Source of the DNA: Smallanthus sonchifolius
Taxonomy: Eukaryota > Streptophyta > Magnoliopsida > Asterales > Asteraceae
NCBI GenBank assembly: GCA_023525975.1
Contig: JAKNSE010000037.1
Location: 3,950,501-4,014,500 of the forward strand
DNA length: 64,000 nucleotides
Reading direction: 5' to 3'
Below, piece by piece: positions 20,986-33,207 of this stretch (position 1 is the first letter of the stretch; each line of letters begins with the position of its first letter). Both the position numbers and the translations under genes were made by a program. Below the pieces are notes generated by a model. The model did no database searches. It saw only the letters and a list, made by a program, of their open reading frames with translations, and was not told where the DNA came from.

Positions 20986-22315
20986 TCGCATACGAACCCA
21001 GTTTGGAATGATTTTAACATACAACTCCAGTGTGTTCTTCCCCCTTATTACAATCCGATCGAACACAGTGTTAATTCTCTCGAATCTGATATTGATCGAT
21101 CAAATTGGTTTAGGGGTTTTGGTAATCGGGTCCATACGCGTCTGTGTGTGTGTGTGATTGAAAAACTAATGAGTTTAAGATCGATTAATCTCAGGTTCAA
21201 AGTCCGAAAACCCATAAATCTGATCTTGAATCGATTTGATCGATCTTGATATTGAAATGTCTTAGATTAATAGGGCTACTACTAAACAAAAGGTTGCAAA
21301 ACTGATCATATATTTTAATTGGATTAAAAACGTGTCCTGATTAGCATTCGATTAATCCGAAAGTGCATGAACCCTAGGTTCTGGATTTATAAAAATTCAA
21401 TGATACGGGACTGAATTAGCATAGGGCTTTCAATGAGTGCCTGATTGCGAAGCTACCCATATGAATTAACTGGATTGAAATTGTGTTTAGAGCAGGGTTC
21501 GATTAAACTGTATTCGGATGAACCCTATATTCTGGATTGATCGAATTGGATGGTATAAGACCCAATTGTGATAGGGCTTTCCATCAGAGGATTAACACAA
21601 AGCTAAAGGTTCAAGAATTTACCACAACAAGTGTCGGATTAATGGAGATCGGCTAGAACAGGTGTCGACGGTAACTAGGTTGATCTCCGACGGCTTCTGC
21701 AGTGATTTCGATTCGTCCGGTGTGTGTAATTGCTCTAATGATGATCGAATGAAGTGTGCAGAGTGCTAGATTGTGAGATTATCACACGAATTCGTCGAAT
21801 TTGATTGTCTACCATGAACGTGTCGACGGTTATGACTTGAATTATCATTATTAGGTTTAATTCGACTTAATGTCGATGATTAGGGGTTTAAAGACGAACG
21901 TTAAAGTTGTTAATGTCTAATTCGGTTATTAATTTGGACGAATTTCAGTTATCACTCGTGGATTTGGATCAAAGAATGCACGGTTTGACTTTTGAAAGTC
22001 AATGAAATCAAAATTAGCTTAATTACAGAAGTAGTCCCTGAGGTTTCATGTTCTTGAGTTTAGACAATGGCAGAATTGGTCCCTCAAGTTTGGATGGAGT
22101 TAGAACCTGGTTAGTTTGACTTTCAAAGTTATCAGAAACAAGATTTTGACTTTAAAAAGTCAACAGAATAGTTTAAGGGTATTACACAACTAGTCCCTGG
22201 AGTTCAAGTTTGGATTATTGACAGAATTAGTCCCTGAAGTTTGAGTTAAGTTAATTAGGTTAACTTTAACTAGATTTTGTTAACGGAGTTAACTGGAAAA
22301 GTCCGGATTGTCACA

Positions 22316-22422
22316 TCATCCCCTAGTTGAAAGAATTTTCGTCCCGAAAATTAAATAAATAAAAAAAATTTCCCGGGGTATCACATCCTCCCCTAGTTGA
22401 AAGAATTTTCGTCCCGAAAATT
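22316..22422 (-). promoter_or_regulatory. Duplicated hairpin + polypurine tract (element 2)
   Basis: Inverted repeat AATTTTCGTCCCGAAAATT occurs at 22404-22422 (internal side) and 22334-22352 (inside the LTR), each followed (minus strand) by CAACTAGGGGA. Because the GTTTC duplication abuts TGTGATACC, the internal copy was the functional tract. The second copy is carried within U3, and again in the 5' LTR at 40620-40638. Confidence 0.8.
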
Positions 22423-22432
22423 AAATAGTACC

Positions 22433-25400
22433 TTAAGAATTTGACGCGAAGTGCTTGAACAGATTAAGATATTTGCGGATCATCTGATCCTCGCGTTCCC
22501 ACGTGAATTCCGGTCCGCGTTTCGAGTTCCAACGAACTCTAACAATAGGGATTTTACTGTGCTTTAACGTTTTGAACTCCCTATCCATAATCTCCACGGG
22601 TTCTTCGATGAAACGTAACTGTTCATCAATGTGTAGTTCCTCAAGAGGAACCGCGAGAGACTCGTCTGCTAGACATTTCTTCAAATTTGAGACGTGAAAG
22701 ACGTTGTGTACACCACTAAGTCCTTCAGGTAAGTCCAGTGGATACGCTACTGGTCCGATTCTCTTCATTATCTTGAATGATCCAACATAACGAGGATTCA
22801 GTTTGCCTTGTTTCCCGAAACGAATGACACCCTTCCAAGGTGAGACTTTTAACAAGACCATATCCCCTACTTGAAATTCTAACGGTTTACGACGCTTATC
22901 GGCATAGCTCTTTTGACGATCACGAGCTGCTGCCATACGGTTTCTAATTTGCACGATTTTCTCAGAAGTTTCAAGTACGAGTTCAGGACCTGTAAGTTGA
23001 CTATCCCCAACTTCAGCCCAACAAATAGGAGAACGGCATTTCCAACCATACAGTGCTTCAAATGGGGCTGCCTTGATACTAGTGTGATAACTGTTGTTGT
23101 AGGAGAACTCCACCAACGGTAGGTGAGACTCCCAAGTGTTACCAAAATCAATCACACAAGCTCGTAGCATGTCCTCCAGAGTTTGAATAGTACGTTCTGT
23201 TTGGCCATCGGTTTGAGGATGGTACGCTATGCTCATATCTAAACGTGTGCCTAAAGCTTTATGTAACGATTGCCAGAAACGAGAGGTGAATCGTGCATCA
23301 CGATCCGAAATGATAGAGATTGGCACCCCGTGCCGAGAGACTACTTCTTTCAAGTAAATACGTGTAAGATTTTCCATCTTATCAGTTTCCTTGATGGCTA
23401 AGAAATGGGCGGATTTTGTTAAACGATTACCCAAATGGTATCACATCCGGTAGGAGTTCGTGGCAATTTTGTGATGAAGTCCATGGATATCTGTTCCAAT
23501 TTCCACATGGGAATTTCTGGTTGCTGGAGAAGACCGGAAGGTTTTTGATATTCAACTTTGACCTTCGCGCAAGTCAAGCACTTGCTCACATAGATAGCTA
23601 TATCGGCTTTCATCTTTGGCCATCAATACAGTACCTTTAAATCATGGTACATCTTGTCTGAGCCTGGGTGAATAGAGTAACGAGACTTATGAGACTCATC
23701 CATGACTAGTTCCCTTATATTCCCGAACACTGGAATCCATATTCGTTCAGCAAAGTAGCGAATACCATCTGATTTGACCTCAAGCTGTGCTTCCATACCG
23801 CGCGTACCTTCTAGCGGTAGATTTTCCTCCTTTAAGGCTTCGAGTTGAGCACTACCGATTTTGTCAGGTAATCCGGGATGGATGGTAAGCTGTAATGCTC
23901 GAACTCGTTTGGGTTTGGTTTCTTTTCGACTTAAAGCATCTGCTACAACATTAGCCTTTCCCGGATGGTACCGGATCGCGCAGTCGTAATCATTCAAGAG
24001 TTCAACCCAACGACGTTGTCTCATATTCAGCTCTTTTTGCTCGAAGATATGCTGAAGACTCTTGTGATCGGTGTAAATAGTGCACTTGGTACCGTACAAG
24101 TAATGTCTCCATATCTTAAGCGCGAAAACTATGGCTCCCAACTCTAGGTCATGAGTGGTGTAGTTTTTCTCGTGAATTTTTAACTGACGCGATGCATATG
24201 CGATTACTTTCTCCCACTGCATCAACACACAACCTAAACCCTGGATAGATGCGTCACAATATACCACGAAGTCGTCCGTTCCTTCCGGAAGGGCTAGTAT
24301 AGGTGCACTACAAAGTTTCTGCTTAAGGAGTTGAAATGCTAACTCCTGTTTCTCACTCCAGGTATAGGCTTTACCCTTTTGAGTCAAAGCAGTAAGAGGT
24401 TGTACGATCTTAGAAAATCCTTCGATGAAACGACGGTAGTAACCAGCCAATCCCAGAAATTGTCGCACCTCAGTCGGAGTTGACGGTGCTGCCCAATTCT
24501 TGATGGCTTCTATCTTCGATGGATCGACATGTATCCCTTTCTCGTTAACGACATGCCCTAAGAATTGAACTTCTCGAATCCAAAATTCACACTTGGAAAA
24601 CTTAGCATACAATTGCTCTTGCTTTAGCAATTCCAGAATCAAACGAAGATGTTCCTCATGTTCATCCCTATTCTTGTAATAGATGAGGATGTCATCAATG
24701 AAAACGATGATGAACTGGTCAAGGTACGGTTTACACACACGGTTCATGAGCTTCATGAATACTGCGGGTGCATTGCTTAGTCCGAATGGCATAACCATAA
24801 ATTCATAGTGGCCGTACCTTGTCCTGAAAGCAGTCTTAGAGATATCCTCATCTCGGACTCTCAATTGATGGTAACCGGACCTAAGATCTATCTTGGAATA
24901 GAAACTTGATCCTTGGAGTTGATCAAAGAGATCATCTATACGAGGTAGAGGATAACGATTCTTGATTGTCACTTTATTCAGTTCACGGTAGTCGATACAC
25001 ATATGGAAAGCCCGTCCTTCTTTTTGACCAACAGAACTGGAGCTCCCCATGGCGATGAGCTAGGTCAGATGAAACCTTTATCCAACAACTCTTGTAGTTG
25101 AGTGGATAGCTCTTGTAATTCACTGGGTGCCGGTCTGTAAGGTGCCCGAGCAATCGGTGCTGCTCTGGTGCTAGGTCGGTTTGGAATTCAACTTGACGGT
25201 GTGGTGGCAGACCAGGAAAATCCTCGGGAAATACTTCCAGGAATTCCCGTACAATTGGAATATCTTCAATCTTCTTCTCTTCGGATGGTTGTTCGGCAAC
25301 GAGAGCTAAGATAGCGGTATGTCCTTTTCGAAGGCATTTTTGTGCTTTCATAAAGGATATGATACCCATGACGGTACCAACCCTTTCGCTCTGAACAGAA

Positions 25401-25753
25401 AGGACTTCTCCACTTGGGAGGGGAATGCGAACGATTTTCTCACAACAAATGATTTCCGCTTGGTTTTTAGATAACCAATCCATGCCGATGATTACATCGA
25501 AACTACCAAGCATGACTGGCATAAGGTCGATATTAAGAATATGGCTAGCTAGATCAAGCTTACAACCCTTGAGAATGTGGGTTGCTTCAATTATTTGGCC
25601 ATCAGCTATCTCTATAATATACTTAGCTTCTAAGGTAGTTAGTGTTCCTTTTATCATTTCACTAAGTTTCTTAGATATAAAACTCCTATCAGCACCAATG
25701 TAAAAAATGACTGAAGCAAGGTAATTGTTTAAGAGGAACTTACTGGTAACCAC
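22433..25753 (-). pseudogene. pol: Element 2 pol, broken
   Basis: Order on the minus strand: protease (25753 downward), RT and RNase H (25050-23623, open), integrase and chromodomain-like tail (23613-22433). Lesions: protease FYIG instead of FDSG (Tyr codon 25700-25702); a frameshift near 25170 in the LAPG...ARAPYRL linker and another before 25050; TGA for Trp at 23620-23622 in integrase; and a short deletion, apparently 7 nt between ATCGTT repeats near 23425-23435, that shifts the frame in the integrase core. RT keeps FIDD. The HHCC and D-D-E residues are otherwise readable, and the tail ends EFTWEREDQM...LNLFKH. Close relative of element 1 pol. Confidence 0.93.
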
Positions 25754-27628
25754 ATTGTGATCATATCTGGCTTATCCAGATTCAAGCACGAAGGCTCGTC
25801 CCTTCGCATTGTTTTCACCATTGCTACCGTGGTTGTTGTTGTTACCTTGGTTATGGTTATTGTTGCCACTACCCCCTTACTTCAGTTGAGGAAAATCCTT
25901 CCGAAAGTGTCCTTCCTTTCCACACATCAAGACAACCCTTTGTAGATCCCGGTTGCTGGAAAGGATGTTTGGCTTGTAGTTCACCTCTACAGTCCTTGGC
26001 AGCATGACCCACCTTGCCACACCTCTGGCAAGGATTTCTCTCACAAGCACCGAGATGGTGAAAATTACACTAGTTGCACTTAGGGTATCTCTCCGTATAA
26101 CCACTCTGGTTTTGTCCTGAAGAGGTCGACTGGTTGAAACTCTTAGCAGATTTAAACCTACTCTGTCGTTGATGGGGTTGGTTGGATTAAATCCTCGTCT
26201 CCTAATGTCACTGGATCATTTCATGATGAAAGAAATTCGTTTACAGGATTGAATATGCTGGGGTATAATTCGAATTAGACTAAGGATTAGTCACAAGATA
26301 AGGTAATAGGGCCAGATGGAATAACATGTGCTAGATTAGGGAGAATTTCATAATTTCGCTTACATAGTTGTAGTCGATGGATTTGCCATGAGGTTCTAAT
26401 AGAGTTTCAATCAAGATAGTTTATGTGATCACGTTTAGATGAGTGTCTTAATTTCACTAAGACTCTTACATGAGTGAGAATAACATTGATGGATTCCATT
26501 GATGATAATTCAGTGTGTCCGTAAACATTTTCAACCTGATAGTCGCGTCTATCAGCTGTTGAACGAGTTTAACGATACCAACTAGTCGTCGAGTGGGTTA
26601 CGAGAATTTCTACTGACATTGGAAACTTAAGTCTGTAAATCACTGATTAGGACCATTTATCCACACACTAGGTTTCACCAGGACTTACATGCACCTCAAA
26701 TTACTATTACGTGTGCACCCGTAATGATAATTTGCTTTGCATGCTCACCCTAGTTCTCTCTGTCATGTGTCATAATGTCCTTTAGCATGTATTGATGAGT
26801 ACAGAGTGTTGTCAGATATGATAAGTCATTGAGAAGTTTAGTCATCAACTATTAGTTGGTCAACTAGAACTCATATCGGATGAGTAGTCAGGAATCGTTT
26901 GATCCGAGTATTCACTCGAGTTGAAACACAATACGAGAGTCCAATCCAGTGGATTGTAGATGGGAACATGCATATGAAGCAATCATGCCCATGAAACACG
27001 ATTTCGAGAAGTGAAACTAATTCAGGTATGCAAGTCACAGGAAGCAGCAAAGTAGCCGTCCTTTCAACTGAGTCAGAAAAGGGTTTGAATATGCGTTCTC
27101 AACTTTGTGGTCCATCTATTCTCAATGGAATATTTACCAAGGAAGCGAGCCCATGGCTCGGGAAAGTGATGACATCTACGTGTCATTGGATCCTGGAATA
27201 ATGCGTGGAACGGTCTGCCTTCACTCGGCTTATTGTTGCTAGTGGTTACAGTAGGGATCCGCCTCCGACGATCCCAACTCCCAAAGAGATATGCGTTAGT
27301 GCTGAGTGTCATCCATAACATGGACCTGAGAAAGCCCGTCATACCCAACAGGTGATGGTGATGTAAGTGACTTCTCCGAAGGCTCCGTCTCGCTGCCCTC
27401 GGACGGGAGTGGATGATGTTCTGGTGATTCCCCGAGTGTCGCCACTTGGAATGATGATGCAATACAAATGATGTGTCCCTTGCCAACTGAGGGTGATACG
27501 GATGGTGTTACATGCCCGCACTACAATGTATGTATAGGTGCTATATATATCAGGTATGAGTGTCTGTGCCGTGTAACTAATGTGTGAGGTTATAGTCTAG
27601 TATGCAATCCTAGTTCTCTATAACCAAT
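25754..27628 (-). pseudogene. gag: Element 2 gag remnant and leader
   Basis: CCHC knuckle remnants lie at about 25930-26090: the first knuckle keeps its cysteines, and the second is shifted out of frame. TAG at 26070-26072 is shared with element 1. A stop lies near 25773 just before protease. The S/E/P-rich probable N-terminal stretch is around 27350-27450. Between about 26200 and 27050 no gag domain can be read, although the DNA aligns with 3440-4300 of element 1. Confidence 0.75.
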
Positions 27629-27643
27629 GGCTCTGATACCAAT
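27629..27643 (-). other. Primer binding site, initiator tRNA-Met (element 2)
   Basis: The minus strand reads ATTGGTATCAGAGCC right after the 5' LTR end. It is complementary to the 3' end of initiator tRNA-Met. The match is shorter than in element 1 because ATTGG replaces AGGTT downstream. Confidence 0.9.
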
Positions 27644-29150
27644 CTGTCACACCCCCAAATCCCACTAACGGAGTTTTACCTTTAGGGATGTGACACACCA
27701 GGATCTCAGTCATTAGTTACATCAAACGACACTATATGGGACTTGAAATGTCATAACATAAAAGTTCAGAGTTAATGCGGAAGCGTTTAAACAAGATAGT
27801 TACTGCGCAAAACAATTGCGCTCAAGTTTAATTTAATAAAAGCAAGTGAATTGTCTCATATGAATGAAATGACAGTAGGACACCATGCATGCCCTAGATG
27901 TGCAACCTGTGCCTTAGCGACCTGAGAAACATGTAAGAAAAAGTGTCAACACGAGGTTGGTGAGTTCACAGGTGTCAAGTTTACAATAAGAGAGTGTTTG
28001 CCAGATTATGTACATTCAATATGCATATCTATAGGTAGCTAGCCTATGTTCATGTCTTACTAAAGCGCTCGCAACCGAAGCTGACTGTGTTTGTATGCCT
28101 CCTGCCAGGTCTATCAACTCTGGCAAATGTGAGTAGGCTAACATTTCACCCGTTCGATATCTAATCGAGTTAGCGCGACTAACGCGGGCGGGATTTGTCA
28201 AACCCAGTAGTACTACTAAACATTACCTCGCTAAGATCCATATTAACGGTCCGATATAAGATGAGGACTTCCTGTGATAGTGTGTTACGCTTAGCCTCAA
28301 CAGTGATATCATATAAAGTACCATAACCAAATAGTTGCGTCATGTTTTCTCCCCCAACGGGAAAAACATGTAAAATAATATTTGCTTGCGTACCTGTTTC
28401 TCCCCCATGGGGAAAACAAGTAAAAGTATGATAGTTGGTGTTCATGTTTGTTTCTTCCTCAACAGGAAAACAAGTAAAATACGTTTGTGTGTAAGCATGT
28501 TTCTCCCCCAATAGTAAAACAAGTAAAAAGGGGCCGTGAAACTCACCTGCGTTGCGTAGTAGGTAGTATCACACAAGTATGAGATTTAGAACCTCAAGTG
28601 TTAGCCTGCACGGCTTACGTATGCCCTAGAATTATAAACACATAAGTTAGGGACATATGGGATTTGTGAGGACGACACGGAAAGGAGCGTCTTAAAGAAC
28701 CGCTCTAATAAACGAGAGTGGACGAACGTGTCTACGAGTTTAGGAATCACTTTACGTGACGAATGACACAAATAATAATATATATACGAGTGGATAATAT
28801 AATTAATTATATTATTATTTAATTTTAATTGTTACACGGCGTTATAAAATGATTCGAAATAATATAAATATATATTATTTAATAATATGGGTCACGGTTT
28901 GAAAATAATATAAATGTATTATTTTATACGAAGTTACGGTTTAAAAATAATATAAACACATTATTTTTACTTGATAACAACAACAATATATTATTTATAA
29001 AAGTGGGAATAATGTATAAAAATATGTTAATAATTCAAACCCGAGCCTACAGGTTGTTTTCCGGGTTAAAACACATTTATATAATAATATAATATCATAA
29101 AGTTTGATTTTTATTAATTAAATATAATAGGAAACTGTTCAAAAAATAGA

Positions 29151-29225
29151 TGTGGGAGCTCGGTCTCGAACCCGGGTCTCTCCCACACATGCACTCTGCT
29201 CTAACCAGTCCCGCCCGCTAGGGTA
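29151..29225 (-). other. tRNA-like cassette in element 2 5' LTR
   Basis: Copy of the cassette at 20911-20985, with B-box GGTTCGAGACC on the minus strand (29162-29172). Only a few point differences from the 3' LTR copy. Confidence 0.5.
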
Positions 29226-31107
29226 TCGCATTCGAACCCAGTTTGGAATGATTTTAACATACAACTCCAGTGTGTTCTTCCCCCTTATTACAATCCGATC
29301 GAACACAGTGTTAATTCTCTCGAATCTGATATTGATCGATCAAATTGGTTTAGGGGTTTTGGTAATCGGGTCCATACGCGTCTGTGTGTGTGTTTGATTG
29401 AAAAACTAATGAGTTTAAGATCGATTAATCTCAGGTTCAAAGTCCGAAAACCCTTAAATCTAATCTTGAATCGATTTGATCGATCTTGATATTGAAATGT
29501 CTTAGATTAATAGGGCTACTACTAAACAAAAGGTTGCAAAACTGATCATATATTTTAATTGGATTAAAAACGTGTCCTGATTAGCATTCGATTAATCCGA
29601 AAGTGCATGAACCCTAGGTTCTGGATTTATAAAAATTCAATGATACGGGACTGAATTAGCATAGGGCTTTCAATGAGTGCCTGATTGCGAAGCTACCCAT
29701 ATGAATTAACTGGATTGAGATTATGTTTATAGCAGGGTTCGATTAAACTGTATTCGGATGAACCCTAGATTCTGGATTGATCGAATTGGATGGTATAAGC
29801 CCCAATTGTGATAGGGCTTTCCATCAGAGGATTAACACAAAGCTAAAGGTTCAAGAATTTTGTGACATCCGGCACTTTCAGGTTAACTCCGTTAACTCAA
29901 ACCTCATTAGCTCAAACATTATTCATTTCAAACTCCATTATCTCAGTTAGTTGCACGTACATTGCATTTAATCGCACACATCGGGTCGCACACGAGTCTA
30001 ACCCGGAACGTTGGTGATTAATCGAACATTAATATTACGAACATTAATAATTTATATTTAATATAAATTATGAGTTTTTATGATTAATATGTGATTACGT
30101 GAATTATGTGAATATTACTGTTTTCATATATGTTTATCGAATATTAACCGCATGCAATATTTTTATAAAAGTTGGAGTTTTTATAAAAATATAAATCGAA
30201 ATTTATAATTATTAAATAGTTATTATTTAATTAATTAGAGCCTATGGGCTTTAATTAAGCCTAAAGCCCAACTTAAAACCCATTAAGGAAAAGATAAGGA
30301 TAAGTTTAAAAAAAAAAATTAATCTAAACCCTTACCCCCCACCCCATTGCCGTCGCACCCTCACCCAACACCCTCTCTCTCGACCGAAACTTCAAGGCAA
30401 CAAAAGGACCCCCGTTCGATCTCCGATCTTGCAATTGAACGCGTATTTGGACTCCTCTCGACGTTTCTAACATTACTACGTAAGTCGTTTCGTTCAATTC
30501 CGTCACTTTTTGATCCCTAAATTTTAGATCAAACCCTAGTTCATCCAAACATGAATTTTTATAATAAAAATGTTAACTTTGTTATTGTTTTGCACGTATT
30601 TGATGATTTTATGGTTAATTGCAAAACCCTAGATCCATGTGATTAGTAACGTGTTAAATATTGGAAATTTTTGATTATGTGATGTTTAGAAATCGCATGC
30701 TAGACATGAATTATGATTAATATAGTTGTAATTATATTAGTTGAAAGTTCTATGATTGATTTGACGTGCTAATTTTGTGAATTGAGCGTGTAATGGACAA
30801 GTTACTAAAAGAGGAAACTTTTTAGGTTTTCTAACTTGCATGCTAGACATGATTAGGATGATGTGATGATGGTTATGAGCTACTTGATACATGTTTAGAT
30901 GATTGGTGAAATCATATTTTGAATACATAACCCGGTTTTACAAACTTTCCAAATAAGGAAACTTTAATTGTTAAAAATGGTTAAAACTTGCTATTTAGAC
31001 ATGCTTTATATGGTTTGATGATTGGTACATGATAGATAGGACATAATAACTTGTTGTAACGTGTTAGGTGTTTGAAATCACGCATGCTAGTCATAACTTG
31101 CTATTTT

Positions 31108-31202
31108 TGGAAACTTTCTATTTATAGAAACCTGCTATTTTTGGAAACTTTCTATTTATAGAAACCTGCTATTTTTGGAAACTTTCTATTTATAGAAACC
31201 TG
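31108..31202 (+). repeat. 34-bp tandem repeat, three copies (two in the 3' LTR)
   Basis: A unit beginning CTATTTTTGGAAACTTTC and ending AGAAACCTG is present three times here and twice in the 3' LTR (38675-38742), each set followed by a diverged partial unit. LTRs are identical at integration, so the difference arose afterwards. Confidence 0.85.
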
Positions 31203-31339
31203 ATATTTTTTTGAAACTTGCTATCTTGTTAGAACAAATAGGATTTGTTGCTAAGTGTTACAGCATGATCATTTGTGTATAATATAGAAGTATTATACTG
31301 AACAAACATTTAATCATTAAACGAGTCACCAACGGGTCG

Positions 31340-31412
31340 TCGGGTCAAACTTGGTCAAACTTGGTCAAACTTAGTCAAACTTGGTCAAACTTAGTCAAAC
31401 TTGGTCAAACAT
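31340..31412 (+). repeat. TGGTCAAACT tandem repeat
   Basis: Seven near-identical 10-bp units (TGGTCAAACT or TAGTCAAACT) in a row; the same array lies at about 38880-38952 in the 3' LTR. The GTCAAAC core resembles W-box-like TTGAC on the other strand, so a regulatory role is possible but unproven. Confidence 0.8.
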
Positions 31413-31575
31413 GAGTCAAACTTACAAACTCTTTTCAAACACTTAAACAATGAGATTGTTTGGATACTTAGGGTTCGTATCATCTTGCACAAACACACAC
31501 TTATAAACCGGTGTTTATAGGTGGCAGTTAGTCGTCAAGCATTCTAAGTTCGCTTACTTTCGCACATACTCTAAG

Positions 31576-32037
31576 GTGAGTTTCACGGCCCCTTTTCTTA
31601 CGTTTTAAACTTTGGGGGAGAAAACATAGGTACGAACATTTAGATTATTCATTTCTTTTATATCACTTGTGTACTAAGCGCAAACATATCGTGAAAGTCC
31701 TTACTTATCGAACCGTTAGTATATGGGTTAGCGAGGTAATCTTGAGTAGTACTACTGGGCATTGACAAGCCCCACCCGCGTTAGTCGCGCTAACACGACG
31801 GGAAGTCGAACGGGTGTAACATTGACCTAAACATTTACCATTGATTACGATAGTCATGGTAGGAGGTAGTTCAAACATACAAACAGTCAGTTTCGGTGTC
31901 GAAACGCTTTAGTAACATGTACTAGGTTAGCTACCTATGATATAGTTGTAAATGGTATTATCTAGTAAACTTTTCTAACATTTGAAACCTGTGAACTCAC
32001 CAACCTAGTGTTGACACGTTTTAGCATGTTTTCTCAG
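31576..32037 (+). promoter_or_regulatory. Probable 5'-leader intron (element 3, 5' LTR)
   Basis: Donor TAAG/GTGAGT at 31575/31576, branch-like TTGAC near 32011-32015, acceptor TGTTTTCTCAG ending 32037. The 3' LTR copy is 39116-39577; both are 462 bp with intact sites. Both splice sites are intact in this youngest element. Confidence 0.65.
31773..31816 (+). other. Three-way-junction RNA motif (element 3)
   Basis: CACCCG/CGGGTG outer stem, GTTAG/CTAAC and CGAC/GTCG hairpins, with the last loop GGGAA (TGGAG in element 1, TAGAT in element 2). The preceding hairpin has GGC/GCC arms around TTGACAA where element 1 has GGTTT/AAACC, another paired change. Second copy at 39313-39356. Confidence 0.65.
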
Positions 32038-32364
32038 GTTAATAAGGTACAAGCACAAGCTAAGGCATGAATGCATACGAAGTCTATCATTTTACAAACT
32101 CAAGAACTATTTATTTTAATTATTGTCGCATTGTTTATCTTTGGCGCAACTGTTTTGGTGCCTGCTTTTCATTTAACTTTTCGCTTCCGCAGTCTTACAT
32201 TAAAACAGTGTTTTCATTTCTAGTGTTGCATCGTGACTATGAGCAATACTAGTGGTTTTCTTAAACTCATATAGAGTCGTTCGAAGTAACTAATGACTGA
32301 GATCCTGTTATGTCACGCTCCTAACGGTAAAACTCCGTGAGTGGATTTTGGGGGTGTGACAGAT

Positions 32365-32377
32365 TGGTATCATAGCC
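32365..32377 (+). other. Primer binding site with mismatch (element 3)
   Basis: TGGTATCATAGCC follows the 5' LTR by 3 nt; elements 1 and 2 read TGGTATCAGAGCC. The G-to-T change is a mismatch to initiator tRNA-Met at position 9 of the site and could weaken priming. Confidence 0.88.
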
Positions 32378-32481
32378 ATTGGTTTTAGAGAACTAGGAAA
32401 TGCATACTAGACTATAACCACATACATGCATTAGTTACACAGCACTTACACTCATACATGACACTCATCCCGTTACAGGAA

Positions 32482-33141
32482 ATGTCGACCCCACCCAATT
32501 CACCAGCATCCCCAGTTGTTCAGGAGCACGATGTTCCTACCGTACCTTCGCCAGAGCCGAGGAGACGTCGACTCAACCCGATCAACACCACTGTAGGGTA
32601 TGATGAGCTTATTCATGTGCGTGTCAGAGGCAACACGCAGGACTGGGATTGGTATCCCGATAGGATCAGGAGCTGGATCCGCGAGGAGGAAGTCCCACCT
32701 CCACTCACCACTTACATTGCTTCTTCATCATCTTCTGTGCGAGCTTTGCCACCATTGCAGTACCCCTTTGAGCAGGTGTTAGCTGCCTTTATAGCTAAAA
32801 TGGACCGGGAGATCCGGAACATGAGGGACGCAGCGGGAGAGATTTCTGGTATACTAGAGCGAGAGATTCTGATGAATCAGAAAATTGACAAACTGACTTC
32901 AGATTTAGCAGTCACTGATAAAGTCCATGAGAATTTGGCAAATGGATGCGTGGATATGGAAGACCGGCTGAACACTGCAGAGTGGAACCTAGATATACTC
33001 CACACCAGGATTGAGCAAGTTGATGCACGACTTGCAGCGGTTGAAGCAGGAGGAGTTGCACCAGAGGATGCACCTGCAGGAGACCAGGATGAGGACGATG
33101 ATGCAGCATCCGATGTTACATCAGCTGGCAGTGGCATTTGA
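32482..33141 (+). CDS. gag: Element 3 gag, N-terminal part
   Basis: ATG at 32482 (MSTPPNSP...) lies about 120 nt after the primer site; an in-frame ATG also exists at 32458. About 220 residues: a Pro/Ser-rich start, a D/W-rich segment (TQDWDWYPDRIRSW), then a helical coiled-coil-like segment (residues about 130-195), and an acidic Ala/Asp-rich end stopping at TGA 33139-33141. It is followed by a short filler and then by the second half of a gag capsid domain in another frame. The central capsid, for example the F.G..DA..A..WL..ME segment seen in element H gag, is missing, so this gag is probably truncated by deletion near 33142-33180. Confidence 0.7.
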   Translation: MSTPPNSPASPVVQEHDVPTVPSPEPRRRRLNPINTTVGYDELIHVRVRGNTQDWDWYPDRIRSWIREEEVPPPLTTYIASSSSSVRALPPLQYPFEQVLAAFIAKMDREIRNMRDAAGEISGILEREILMNQKIDKLTSDLAVTDKVHENLANGCVDMEDRLNTAEWNLDILHTRIEQVDARLAAVEAGGVAPEDAPAGDQDEDDDAASDVTSAGSGI

Positions 33142-33207
33142 TTGTCTATCTTCATTACTTAGTTATGTCTTTCCTTTAAACTTGAGGGCGAATTCTGGAA
33201 CCTCAAG

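Larger units (their letters stand above)
19395..22385 (-). repeat. Element 2 3' LTR
   Basis: 2991 bp; the minus strand reads TGTGATACC...GGTGTGACA. It contains (minus order) a hairpin-polypurine copy within U3 (22316-22352), promoter and leader sequence, a tRNA-like cassette (20911-20985), AT-rich tracts (20530-20900), a leader intron (19682-20306) with four hairpin repeats, and the three-way junction (19907-19950). A (GT)n run lies at 21141-21154. No gene is seen. Confidence 0.93.
29861..32361 (+). repeat. Element 3 5' LTR
   Basis: 2501 bp. Includes a C-rich pyrimidine stretch (30325-30390), a probable leader with AT-rich tracts, a 34-bp tandem repeat (31108-31202), a TGGTCAAACT repeat (31340-31412), the leader intron (31576-32037) and the three-way-junction motif. 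Short minus-strand frames here, for example 30324-30548, are repeated in the other LTR and are not taken as genes. Confidence 0.95.

Noticed and set aside
20912..21157. 81-codon frame present twice (also 29152-29397)
   Set aside because: Both lie in element 2 LTRs across the tRNA-like cassette; no coding signature.
31108..31202. Short regularly spaced repeats as a CRISPR-like array
   Set aside because: Units are directly adjacent with no unique spacers, in a plant LTR.
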